Part shown: in pieces, positions 47,750-55,804 of the stretch
Numbering within the stretch: position 1 is the stretch's first letter
How the letters are laid out: each line of letters opens with the position of its first letter
NCBI GenBank assembly: GCA_964628035.1
Contig: CAZVPI010000001.1
Span: forward strand, 558,001-622,000
Origin: UBA2199 sp964628035
GTDB taxonomy: Bacteria; Acidobacteriota; Aminicenantia; UBA2199
DNA: 64,000 nt
Direction: 5' to 3'
Program-made: the position numbers and the translations under genes
The notes under the pieces: model-generated
Database searches by the model: none
Told to the model about the DNA's origin: nothing
Seen by the model: only the letters and a program-made list of their open reading frames with translations

Positions 47750-49570
47750 TCACTCCTTAAAGGGTTTGTAGGGCCGGCCGGTCCACTCCATGCCCAGGTG
47801 GCCGGAAAACTCGAGCATGTTCAGGCGCACGCCGTGGACGACCACCGACAGCGCCCCCATGGCCAGGTTCAGGGCGTGGCCCAGCAGCAGCACCAGGACG
47901 GCCAGCGCCGCGCCCAGCGCGCCGTCGGCCATCCCCGCCGCCATGGCGTTGAAACTCTTGGCGATCTCGACGGTGGCCAGGCCCACGGCGAACAGGCGGA
48001 TGTAGGAGATGATGTCGGAGAAGGCGCTGATGCCGTTCAGGAAGGTGGTCAGGAGGTTGGCCAGGCCCTGGGCCACGCCGCGCAGGAACCGCCCCTCCTG
48101 CCGCGAGAAGACGATGATCGCCGCCAGGCCGACGGCCATGAGCCCGTAGGCGTAGGCCGGCACCGGGAAGCGTTCGCCGCTCAGGACCAGGTTGAGGACC
48201 AGGTGGAATAGGCCGAGCACCAGCGAGAGCCAGCCCAGCTGGGCCAGCGCGCGCAGGAAGGGCTTCTGCCGCGCCTGGCGGGCGAAGCTCCACAGGTGGG
48301 CGGCGGCGATATGCACCGTGCCGGTGATGAAACAGATCAGCTTGATGGTCTCGCTGCTCCGCGGCTCGAAGCTGGAGATGGCCGGGACGGCCATCCAGGA
48401 GAGCCAGGGCTGCGCCGCCAGGGCGGCCGAGCCGAACCAGGTCCCGGTCAGGGCGCCCCAGACGACGGTGCACGAGCTCAGCAGCAGCATCAGCGGGACC
48501 TCGCGGGGAATGTCCCGGCCGCGGCGGCGCAGGCGGCTGCGGAAGAGGAGCGTCCCGGCCAGCAGCACCAGGCCGTAGCCGGCGTCGCCGATGATCACGG
48601 CGAAGAAGAAGGCGAAAAACACGAGGAAAAAGAGGCTGATGTCGAATTCGCGGTAGCCGGGGACCGTGCCCAGCAGCCCGAAAACCGGACGGATGAGGTC
48701 GATCCAGCGCCGGTTGCGCACGATCGTCGGCACCTCGTCGCCGGGGCCCGGTTCGCGCAGCAGCAGCCCCCAGCCGTTGCCGCGGCAGAACTCCGCCAGC
48801 GTCCCGGCCTGGTCGGCGGGCAGGAACCCGGTCAGATAAGAGAGGGCCTCGGTCTGTCCCATGGCCGCCGCCGCCTCGGCCAGTTCGATTTCGCGCCCGG
48901 CCTCGGCGATCGCCCGCTCCAGCCCGGTTGCCTGCGGCTCCAACCGCCGCAGTTCGCGGCGCAGCTCCTCGCCGGCGGCCCGCTTTTCCCCGCGCAGTCT
49001 CTCCAGCTCCAGGGGGCCGCGCCGCGGCGGCTCCAGCGCCCTGCCGTCCAGCTCCGGCGCTTCGCCGGTTGGGCCCACCAGCGCCAGCCACAGGAAGCCG
49101 CCCCGGCGCCTGACGATGAACGCCTGATGGCCGGCGGGAACGCGTGGGCGCCCCCTGGCCGGGACTTCGTACAAGCGGATCTGGCGGCCCTGGCCGCGCA
49201 GGGCCTGGAGGTCGGCGAGGGAAATCCCCTGCCAGTCGCGCAAGATTTCCGCCTCCCTGTCCAGAGCGGCCAGCTCCTCATCCAGGGCGCGCAGCATCTC
49301 CTGCTTTTCCAGGATGGCGCGGGCCGATTGCAGGGCGGCCTCGATGTCGGCGCCGGCGGAGGGGGGCGGGGTCCTTCTCTTCCCGGCGGGGGCGATCGCC
49401 GCCAGGGCCCGCTCCAGCAGCGAGCGCTTCTCGCGCCATTCCTGGGCCGACGGGACCTGGGACGGGACCTCGGCCAGGTGCAGCAGCCCCAGGCGGCGCA
49501 GGCGGCGCAGGGTCTCCTGCCTTCCGCCGCGGCGGGCGATGACCGTGGCCTTCCTCATCGGCACGATCAT
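47750..49570 (-). CDS. ntpI: V-type ATP synthase subunit I (a-like stator)
   Basis: 606 residues from ATG 49570 (ATGA overlap with subunit D). N-terminal cytoplasmic part with coiled coils (~1-300, starting IVPMRKATVIARRGG), C-terminal membrane part with about seven helices (FDISLFFLVFFAFFFAVIIGD, YGLVLLAGTLLF, and others). The essential arginine half-channel region is in FSDIISYIRLFAVGLATVEIAKSF. Stator subunit that passes ions to the K ring. Confidence 0.94.
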   Translation of the reverse strand: MIVPMRKATVIARRGGRQETLRRLRRLGLLHLAEVPSQVPSAQEWREKRSLLERALAAIAPAGKRRTPPPSAGADIEAALQSARAILEKQEMLRALDEELAALDREAEILRDWQGISLADLQALRGQGRQIRLYEVPARGRPRVPAGHQAFIVRRRGGFLWLALVGPTGEAPELDGRALEPPRRGPLELERLRGEKRAAGEELRRELRRLEPQATGLERAIAEAGREIELAEAAAAMGQTEALSYLTGFLPADQAGTLAEFCRGNGWGLLLREPGPGDEVPTIVRNRRWIDLIRPVFGLLGTVPGYREFDISLFFLVFFAFFFAVIIGDAGYGLVLLAGTLLFRSRLRRRGRDIPREVPLMLLLSSCTVVWGALTGTWFGSAALAAQPWLSWMAVPAISSFEPRSSETIKLICFITGTVHIAAAHLWSFARQARQKPFLRALAQLGWLSLVLGLFHLVLNLVLSGERFPVPAYAYGLMAVGLAAIIVFSRQEGRFLRGVAQGLANLLTTFLNGISAFSDIISYIRLFAVGLATVEIAKSFNAMAAGMADGALGAALAVLVLLLGHALNLAMGALSVVVHGVRLNMLEFSGHLGMEWTGRPYKPFKE

Positions 49571-50172
49571 GACGCCTCCGTCCTGGCCAGCAGGTTGCTC
49601 TTGGCGATCTTGCCCCGCACCACGGCCGCCGTCTGCTGGTCCCCGAGGTAAATGTGGATGCGGCGAATGCTCTCGACGGCCTGGGGGATCTTGACCTTCT
49701 CGAAGAGGTTCACGCGCTGGGTCGTCACCCGCAGCTCCGCCGCCAGCAGGGCGACCTGGCGGCGCAGCAGGCCGATCTCGGCCTCGAGCCGCCCCAGGCC
49801 GGTCAGCAGCGCCAGGGCGGCATCGACCCAGGGCGGGGTGAGGAACAGGTCGTGGCCTGCCTGGGTGAAGGAGATCGACGTGAAGACCGGGACCTCGACA
49901 CCGGCCACGTTGGCCGTGTCGGTCTCCAGGCGCTCCACGGCCAGCCAGTCGTTGAAGGGAAAGGTTTCGGCGAACAGGCCCAGCCAGGGTTCGGCCGCCT
50001 GGAGCAGAGCGGACCGGCGGCGGCCGGCCTCCTCCAGCTTCGCCTCCGCCTGGCGGATGACCATCTGCAGCTGCTGCTTCTTGAGGAGGAGCGTCGGCAG
50101 GTAGCGGCGGAAGCGTTTCAGGGAGTCCTTCTGCCGCTTCAGCTCGCTCTTGGTCAGCTTGACGGCGCTCAT
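49567..50172 (-). CDS. ntpD: V-type ATP synthase subunit D
   Basis: 201 residues from ATG 50172 overlapping the B stop. Central-stalk coiled coil: VKLTKSELKRQKDSLKRFRRYLPTLLLKKQQLQ-type N-terminus (split here: KLTKSELKRQKD and LLLKKQQLQM) and the C-terminal helix LRVTTQRVNLFEKVKIPQAV, a block typical of subunit D. Rotates inside the A3B3 ring. Confidence 0.93.
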   Translation of the reverse strand: MSAVKLTKSELKRQKDSLKRFRRYLPTLLLKKQQLQMVIRQAEAKLEEAGRRRSALLQAAEPWLGLFAETFPFNDWLAVERLETDTANVAGVEVPVFTSISFTQAGHDLFLTPPWVDAALALLTGLGRLEAEIGLLRRQVALLAAELRVTTQRVNLFEKVKIPQAVESIRRIHIYLGDQQTAAVVRGKIAKSNLLARTEAS

Positions 50173-51476
50173 GCGCCTCCGCCGCGCCCGGGCCAGTATT
50201 GGCGGATCAGTTCGCTGCGCATGCGCGTCTCCTCGGGGGAGAAACAGGAGGCCAGGATGCGCCAGCCGTTGTCCAGGGCCGCCTCCAGGGGGATGTTCAC
50301 CGAGAGGTCCATCATCTCGCGCTCGAAGATCTCGCCGTAGCGCAGCAGCTTGCGGTCCCAGTCGGACATGCGGAAGCCCATGGCCTTCTTTTCCAGCGAT
50401 TCCTTGTAGGCGGCGTACAGGGTGATCATGCCGTCCATCAGGGCGCGGTGGTCGGGGCGCGTCTTGCTGTTGACCAGCTGCTTCAGGCGCGAGAGGGAGC
50501 CGAAGGGCTCGATGCGGCCGTTCTTCAAATAGTACTGGCCCTCGGTGATGTAGCCGGTGTTGTCGGGCACCGGGTGGGTGACGTCGTCGCCGGGCATGGT
50601 GTTGACGCCCAGGATGGTGATCGAGCCGGCGCCGGCGAAGTCGACGGCCTTCTCGTAGCGCGCCGCCAGCTGGCTGTACAGGTCGCCGGGATAGCCGCGG
50701 TTGGAGGGCACCTGCTCCATGGTGATGGCGATCTCCTTCAGGGCGTCGGCGAAGTTGGTCATGTCGCTCAGCAGCACCAGCACCTTGCGGCCCTGCAGGG
50801 CGAACCCTTCGGCGACGGCCAGGGCGATGTCGGGCACCAGCAGGCACTCGACGATGGGATCGGCGGCGGTGTGCACGAAGAACACGGTCCGGCTCAGGGC
50901 GCCGCCGCGCTCCAGGGTCTCGCGGAAGAACAGGTAGTCGTCGTGCTTCAGGCCCATGCCGCCCAGGATGATGAGGTCGACCTCGGCCTGCAGGGCGATG
51001 CGCGCCAGCAGCGGATTGTAGGGCTCGCCCGAGACCGAGAAGATGGGCAGCTTCTGCGACTCCACCAGCGAGTTGAAGAGGTCGATCATCGGAATGTTCG
51101 TGCGGATCATGTTGCGCGGCACGATGCGCTGGGCCGGGTTGACCGCCGGGCCGCCGATCTCGACCAGGTTCTCCTCCAGCTCCGGGCCGCGGTCGCGGGG
51201 TTTGCCGCCGCCGTCGAAAATGCGCCCCAGCAGGGCCGGGGAGAAGGACACGCGCATGGGGTGGCCCAGGAACCGGACGCGGTCGCCGGTGGAGACGCCG
51301 CGGCTGCCGGCAAACACCTGCAGCGAGACGCGGTCACGGTTGAGGCGGATCACCTCGGCCAGCGAGCTTCCATGGGCCGAGCGCACCACGGCCAGCTCGC
51401 CGTTGCGCGCGTCGGCGGCGCGGACGGTGATGACGTTGCCGGCGATGGCCTCGATGCGGCTGTAGATCTTGTTCAT
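50169..51476 (-). CDS. ntpB: V-type ATP synthase subunit B
   Basis: 435 residues from ATG 51476. Non-catalytic nucleotide-binding subunit: RNMIRTNIPMIDLFNSLVESQ, LPIFSVSGEPYNPLLARIA (degenerate P-loop), VLLSDMTNFADALKEIA, PSNRGYPGDLYSQLAARYEKA and GSITILGVNTMPGDDVTHP. Length and blocks are normal. Overlaps subunit A upstream and D downstream by ATGA. Confidence 0.96.
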   Translation of the reverse strand: MNKIYSRIEAIAGNVITVRAADARNGELAVVRSAHGSSLAEVIRLNRDRVSLQVFAGSRGVSTGDRVRFLGHPMRVSFSPALLGRIFDGGGKPRDRGPELEENLVEIGGPAVNPAQRIVPRNMIRTNIPMIDLFNSLVESQKLPIFSVSGEPYNPLLARIALQAEVDLIILGGMGLKHDDYLFFRETLERGGALSRTVFFVHTAADPIVECLLVPDIALAVAEGFALQGRKVLVLLSDMTNFADALKEIAITMEQVPSNRGYPGDLYSQLAARYEKAVDFAGAGSITILGVNTMPGDDVTHPVPDNTGYITEGQYYLKNGRIEPFGSLSRLKQLVNSKTRPDHRALMDGMITLYAAYKESLEKKAMGFRMSDWDRKLLRYGEIFEREMMDLSVNIPLEAALDNGWRILASCFSPEETRMRSELIRQYWPGRGGGA

Positions 51477-53260
51477 GACGGGCTCCCTGGCGCCGCGGCG
51501 GCGAGCGCCTGCAGGGCGCGGCGGCCGCGCTCGTCCTCGCCGCTGCGGCGCGTGGCCAGGAGCGAGGCGATCTCGCCCTCCAGGCGCAGAAACTCCTCGC
51601 CCTGCCACTCGGCGCCGTTGTAATCGAGGAACTTCTGGCGCAGCTGGTTGAAGAAGAAGCGGGCCATCTCCTTGCCGCCGAAGTCGAAGCGGGCGGACAG
51701 CACCCGCAGCAGCTGGCCGAACAGGTGACGCTGCCTCTCGGGGGGCACGGCGGCGTCGACCGGGTCGAACGAGTCCTGCTGCAGGTACACCGAGTCGATG
51801 AATTCGCCCTTGAGATACAGCTCGTAGTCTTCCAGCGTGGTCCCCTCCTCGCCCACCACCTTCATCATCTGGCCGACCTCGTTGCCGCGGACGAGGATGT
51901 CGCGGGCGTACGCGGTGACGGCGGCGTCGATCACGCCGGGGTACTTGCTCCAGCTCTCCAGGGGATGGATGGCCGGATACTTGCGGGCGTCGGAGCGCTC
52001 GCGCGACAGTCCGTGGAAGGCGCCGACCACCTTCAGCGTCGATTGCGTCACCGGTTCGTCGAAATTGCCGCCGGCCGGGCTGACGGTGCCGCCGATGGTG
52101 ATCGAGCCGCAGCCGCCGTCGCGCAGGCGCACCAGGCCGGCCCGCTCGTAGAACGAGGCGATCACCGACTCCAGGTAGGCGGGAAACGCCTCCTCGCCGG
52201 GGATCTCCTCCAGGCGCCCCGACATCTCGCGCAGGGCCTGGGCCCAGCGCGAGGTCGAGTCGGCCAACAGCAGGATGTTCAGCCCCATCTGGCGGTAATA
52301 CTCGGCCAGGGTGATGGCGGTGTAGACCGAGGCCTCGCGGGCGGCGACCGGCATGGAGCTGGTGTTGCAGATGATGATGGTGCGCTCCATCAGCGTGCGG
52401 CCGGTGCGCGGATCGGTGAGCTTGGGGAACTCGCGCAGGGTCTCGACCACCTCGCCGGCGCGCTCGCCGCAGGCGGCGATGATGACGATGTCCACGTCGG
52501 CGTTGCGGCTGGTCACTTGCTGCAGCACGGTCTTGCCGGCGCCGAAGGGGCCGGGGATGCAATAGGTGCCGCCGCGGGCGACGGGGATGAAGGTGTCGAT
52601 GATGCGGATCTGCGTGACCAGGGGCTCCCGAGGCCGCAGGCGCTCGCGGTAGCAGGTGACCGGCCGCTTCACCGGCCAGGAAAAGCTCATGGCCAGCGGC
52701 AGGCGGACGCCGCTCTCGTCCTCCAGCTCGGCCACGCGGTCGCCGACCCGGTAGAGGCCGGCGGCGGCGACGGCGGCCACCCGGTAGGCGCCGCTCAGGG
52801 CGAAGGGCACCATGACGCGGTGGCGGAAGATCCCCTCTGGAACGGTACCCAGCGCGTCCCCGGCGGTGACCGTGTCGCCAACGGCCGCCTTGGGCGTGAA
52901 CTCCCAGCGCCGCTCCTCGTCGAGCGGGCTCAGGTACACGCCGCGCTCCAGGAAGAAGCCGCAGCGCTCGGCCAGCCCGGGCAGCGGATTCTGCAGCCCG
53001 TCGTAGACCTGGCCCAGCAGGCCGGGGCCCAGGCGCACCGAGAGCAGCTCGGCGGTGAACTCGACCTCGTCGCCGACGCCGATGCCGCGCGACATCTCGA
53101 AGACCTGCATCTCGGCCAGCCGGCCGCGAACACGGATGACCTCCGACTTGAGCTTCTTGCCGGCGCAGGAGACGTAGGCGACCTCGTTCATGTAGACGTC
53201 GCCCTGGGCCTCGACGGTGACCATGTTGCCGTTGACTCCGACCACTTTCCCTGTCGTCAT
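51473..53260 (-). CDS. ntpA: V-type ATP synthase catalytic subunit A
   Basis: 595 residues. Walker A GPFGAGKT (237-244), preceded by IDTFIPVARGGTYCIP; catalytic glutamate in ACGERAGEV; and LLADSTSRWAQALREMSGRLEEIPGEE. Contains the non-homologous insertion (~110-190). Hydrolyses or makes ATP in the soluble head. Five-subunit order around it (E, DUF2764, A, B, D, I, K) is that of Bacteroidetes, Spirochaetes and Chlamydiae. Confidence 0.97.
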   Translation of the reverse strand: MTTGKVVGVNGNMVTVEAQGDVYMNEVAYVSCAGKKLKSEVIRVRGRLAEMQVFEMSRGIGVGDEVEFTAELLSVRLGPGLLGQVYDGLQNPLPGLAERCGFFLERGVYLSPLDEERRWEFTPKAAVGDTVTAGDALGTVPEGIFRHRVMVPFALSGAYRVAAVAAAGLYRVGDRVAELEDESGVRLPLAMSFSWPVKRPVTCYRERLRPREPLVTQIRIIDTFIPVARGGTYCIPGPFGAGKTVLQQVTSRNADVDIVIIAACGERAGEVVETLREFPKLTDPRTGRTLMERTIIICNTSSMPVAAREASVYTAITLAEYYRQMGLNILLLADSTSRWAQALREMSGRLEEIPGEEAFPAYLESVIASFYERAGLVRLRDGGCGSITIGGTVSPAGGNFDEPVTQSTLKVVGAFHGLSRERSDARKYPAIHPLESWSKYPGVIDAAVTAYARDILVRGNEVGQMMKVVGEEGTTLEDYELYLKGEFIDSVYLQQDSFDPVDAAVPPERQRHLFGQLLRVLSARFDFGGKEMARFFFNQLRQKFLDYNGAEWQGEEFLRLEGEIASLLATRRSGEDERGRRALQALAAAAPGSPS

Positions 53261-53261
53261 G

Positions 53262-53840
53262 TCAGATCTCCATGTCCAGCTGCGGCGGGGCGCCGTTGCC
53301 CGCGGCGGCGCCCTCCATGAGGCGGGCGAAGACGCCGCGGAAGGCCTCGCGGCCGGGCTCGGGCTGCCAGAGCTGCCGCCGCTCGAGCAGCTGCAGCTTC
53401 AGGCGGTAGACCGCCAGCCGCCCGGCGTCAAAACCGGTTCCGGCCTCAAGCTCGTCCAGCCGCCCCCAGCGCCGACGGTCGAGGAAGATCTCGCCCTCGC
53501 GGGGATCGGCGGCGGCCAGCGCCTCCCTGGCGACCGCGGCCAGGCCGGCGAAGAAGGGAGCCGGGCGGCGGAACGGCTCCGCGTCGCGCTCCAGCCGCTG
53601 GGCCCGCCCTTCGGCCAGCTCCCGGCGCAGGGCCGTCTCCCAGGCGGCATAGTCGCGCCAGACGCGGGGGTCTCCGGGCCGCGCCGCGGGATCGGCGAGC
53701 GAAACGCGCGTCAGCATGGCGAAATCGCGCGCCGACGCCTGCCGGCGGCAAAGCTCCAGGAAGTCCGCGCTGCTCATGGGCGGCGGCTCGTCGCTGCGCG
53801 GCATGGGCAGGGAGGCCACGAGATAATAGTACTGGGGCAA
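53262..53840 (-). CDS. DUF2764 protein, probable V-ATPase subunit C counterpart
   Basis: 192 residues. Starts PQYYYLVASLPMP, the characteristic opening of DUF2764 proteins found between subunit E and A in bacterial V-ATPase operons; then SADFLELCRRQASARDFAML and a helical C-terminus (LAVYRLKLQLLERRQLW). Known archaeal/eukaryotic subunit C occupies this genetic place, so a socket role under the central stalk is inferred. One base from subunit A. Confidence 0.85.
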   Translation of the reverse strand: MPQYYYLVASLPMPRSDEPPPMSSADFLELCRRQASARDFAMLTRVSLADPAARPGDPRVWRDYAAWETALRRELAEGRAQRLERDAEPFRRPAPFFAGLAAVAREALAAADPREGEIFLDRRRWGRLDELEAGTGFDAGRLAVYRLKLQLLERRQLWQPEPGREAFRGVFARLMEGAAAGNGAPPQLDMEI

Positions 53841-53841
53841 G

Positions 53842-54477
53842 TTACTGGTCCTGCTTCAGGCCCGCCTCGAGGATGCCGGCCAGGACCGGGTTGAGGAACA
53901 CGGAAAGGTTCTCGGCGATGCCGGCGGCGGAGAAGTCGTAATAGGCGTGGCCGTCCTTCTCGCTCACGCGGAAGCCGTCGCGCACGTCGGGGGAGACCTT
54001 GATCTCGATGCCCTGGGCGATCTTCGCGGCCAGAGCCTGGCGCAGGGCCCTGGCCAGCGCCTCGCCCTGCCCCTCGGGAAGCAGCACGTCCAGCTCTTGC
54101 CTCTGCTCCGGGGTCCAGCGCGAGACCATGGCAACGATGGCCGCGATGATGTCCCGGTCCTGGAGGGCCTGGGACGCTTTCTCCCGCAGCAGGGCGGCGA
54201 ACAGCGCCTCCAGCTGCCGGCGCACCTTCAGCACCAGGTCGCGCCCGGCCTGCTGGAGCGATTCGCGCCCCGAGCGCTCCAGCTGTTCCTTTTCGCGCCG
54301 GGCCCCGGCCAGCAGCGCCTCGGCCTGCGCCTGCGCCTCGGCGACGAGAGCCGCGGCCTTTTCCCGCGCCAGGCGGACCATTTCCTCGCCTTCCTGGCGC
54401 GCTTTGTCCACGCCGTCGCGATGTATGGAATCGATCAGTTCCTTCAGCTGCACGTCGGGGATCTTGTCGTCGTCCAT
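53842..54477 (-). CDS. ntpE: V-type ATP synthase subunit E
   Basis: 211 residues. N-terminal long helix with heptads (VDKARQEGEEMVRLAREKAAA, AQAQAEALLAGARREKEQLE), C-terminal globular part ending DGFRVSEKDGHAYYDFSAAG. Peripheral stalk component. First gene of the operon. The -10 TAAAAT ends six bases before the ATG, so the V-ATPase message is probably leaderless; no ribosome-binding site is visible. Confidence 0.9.
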   Translation of the reverse strand: MDDDKIPDVQLKELIDSIHRDGVDKARQEGEEMVRLAREKAAALVAEAQAQAEALLAGARREKEQLERSGRESLQQAGRDLVLKVRRQLEALFAALLREKASQALQDRDIIAAIVAMVSRWTPEQRQELDVLLPEGQGEALARALRQALAAKIAQGIEIKVSPDVRDGFRVSEKDGHAYYDFSAAGIAENLSVFLNPVLAGILEAGLKQDQ

Positions 54478-54483
54478 GCGAGA

Positions 54484-54512
54484 ATTTTAGGGGATGCGGG
54501 CCGGGCTGTCAA
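54484..54512 (-). promoter_or_regulatory. Sigma70-type promoter of the V-ATPase operon, leaderless geometry
   Basis: Minus strand TTGACA (54512-54507), 17-bp spacer, TAAAAT (54489-54484), six bases (TCTCGC) before the ATG of ntpE. Confidence 0.8.
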
Positions 54513-54535
54513 CCTAGGAAGGAAGTGAGCACGAG

Positions 54536-54638
54536 TGACAAGTGACGAGTGACAAATGACAAGCAGCGGCAAGGAAGGCGATCCGCTTGTGGGAACAATG
54601 GATTTTCTTCCCCGTCACTCGTTACTGGTCGCTTGTCA
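54536..54638. repeat. Inverted heptad element (copy 8), TGACRAG type
   Basis: Left arm TGACAAG, TGACGAG, TGACAAA, TGACAAG (54536-54563). Core 47 bp. Right arm CCCGTCA, CTCGTTA, CTGGTCG, CTTGTCA (54611-54638). The last right-arm unit contains, on the minus strand, the TGA stop of the Fe-S protein gene (54638-54636). Confidence 0.85.
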
Positions 54639-55769
54639 CTGTTTCAGGAACAGGTCGCTGAAAAAATAGACCGGAATCTGCAGGTTCTCCTTGAGCTGGT
54701 AATAGCATCCGGGGCACGAGGTGACCACGGCCGTTGCTCCCAGTTCCGCCAGACGCGAGGCCTTGCGCTCGAAAATCCTCCTCGAGGTCGCGGGGAAACC
54801 GACCTTGAAGATGCCGCCGAAGCCGCAACACAGCGGCTCGCTGTCGTCACGGAAGCGCTCGCCGAAGCGAACCAGGAAATGGCGTGCCTCTTGCCGCAGG
54901 CGCAGCGAGTGCAGGTCGTGGCAGGGGTCGTGGTAGGTGAAGGGGCCGGCCGCCGCGGCGGCGAAGCCGGGGTCAACGGCCGCTCCGGCAGCCTTCAGGA
55001 AGAGGAACTCGTTCAGGGTGAAAACCTCGGCTGCCGGCAGGTCGTAGTATTTCCGGAAGGCCAGCGCCCCGGTCGAGCAGGGGACGACAACCTGCTTGAA
55101 GCGGAAGCGCCTGAAGACCGCCTCGTTCTTTTTTTTCAAGGCGGAGAATTTCTCGCCCCAGCCCTGCGAAAGATAGGGGAAGCCGCAGCACTGCAGCCCC
55201 GCGGGATAGAGGACGCTGAAGCCCAGCCGTTCCAGAAGCTCCTTGATCTCGACCGTCTTGCGCGGGTAAAAATGGGTGAACACGCAGCCCGGGAACAGCA
55301 GGATGTCGTATTCCTTTTGCCGGTCGCCGCCGCGGATCTTTTTCAAGCCGGCCTTGTCGCAGGCGGGCAGTGACAGTTTCCTCTTGAGCGGAGTGCGCGC
55401 CAGCAGGCGCGGCAGCCAGAGGAACCGGCGCAGGACGGGCCCTTGGTAGAGGAACAGGGCGGCCTTTTTGAACAGGGGGATGCGCCGGCCTCCCGCGGCG
55501 CGGTTGCGCTGCTCGATCATCATGGCGGTGAACTCGACCCCCTGCGGGCAGGCCTGCTCGCAGCCGCCGCACACCAGGCACTGGTAGAGCAGCCGGCGGT
55601 TGCGGGGGTTTGCGGCCAGGCGGCCGTCTGCCAGCGCCTTGGCCAGGTTGACCTTGCCGCGCGGCGAGTTGGGCTCGGTCAGCTCGCTGCGGTAGACCGG
55701 GCAGGCCGACTGGCAGGTGCCGCAGTCGGCGCAGAGCCGGGCGATCTCGGCGAAGGTCTTGGCGCCCAT
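54636..55769 (-). CDS. Iron-sulfur protein of the GlcF/LutA type (4Fe-4S plus CCG domains)
   Basis: 377 residues. Two ferredoxin-type clusters CADCGTCQSACP (12 residues) and CLVCGGCEQACP, then two cysteine-rich CCG domains: CCGFPYLSQGW and CCGFGGIFKVGFP. This is the layout of the Fe-S subunit of glycolate/lactate oxidation complexes (GlcF, LutA, LdpB). No FAD-binding partner (GlcD) is adjacent. A TATAAT box lies eight bases before the ATG, without an obvious -35. Its TGA stop is inside heptad copy 8. Confidence 0.9.
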   Translation of the reverse strand: MGAKTFAEIARLCADCGTCQSACPVYRSELTEPNSPRGKVNLAKALADGRLAANPRNRRLLYQCLVCGGCEQACPQGVEFTAMMIEQRNRAAGGRRIPLFKKAALFLYQGPVLRRFLWLPRLLARTPLKRKLSLPACDKAGLKKIRGGDRQKEYDILLFPGCVFTHFYPRKTVEIKELLERLGFSVLYPAGLQCCGFPYLSQGWGEKFSALKKKNEAVFRRFRFKQVVVPCSTGALAFRKYYDLPAAEVFTLNEFLFLKAAGAAVDPGFAAAAAGPFTYHDPCHDLHSLRLRQEARHFLVRFGERFRDDSEPLCCGFGGIFKVGFPATSRRIFERKASRLAELGATAVVTSCPGCYYQLKENLQIPVYFFSDLFLKQ

Positions 55770-55777
55770 GGACGTCC

Positions 55778-55783
55778 ATTATA
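55778..55783 (-). promoter_or_regulatory. Consensus -10 box before the Fe-S protein gene
   Basis: Minus strand TATAAT (55783-55778), eight bases upstream of ATG 55769; no clear -35. Implies a leader of one or two bases at most. Confidence 0.45.
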
Positions 55784-55804
55784 GCACGGGCCGGCCCGCG
55801 CCCC

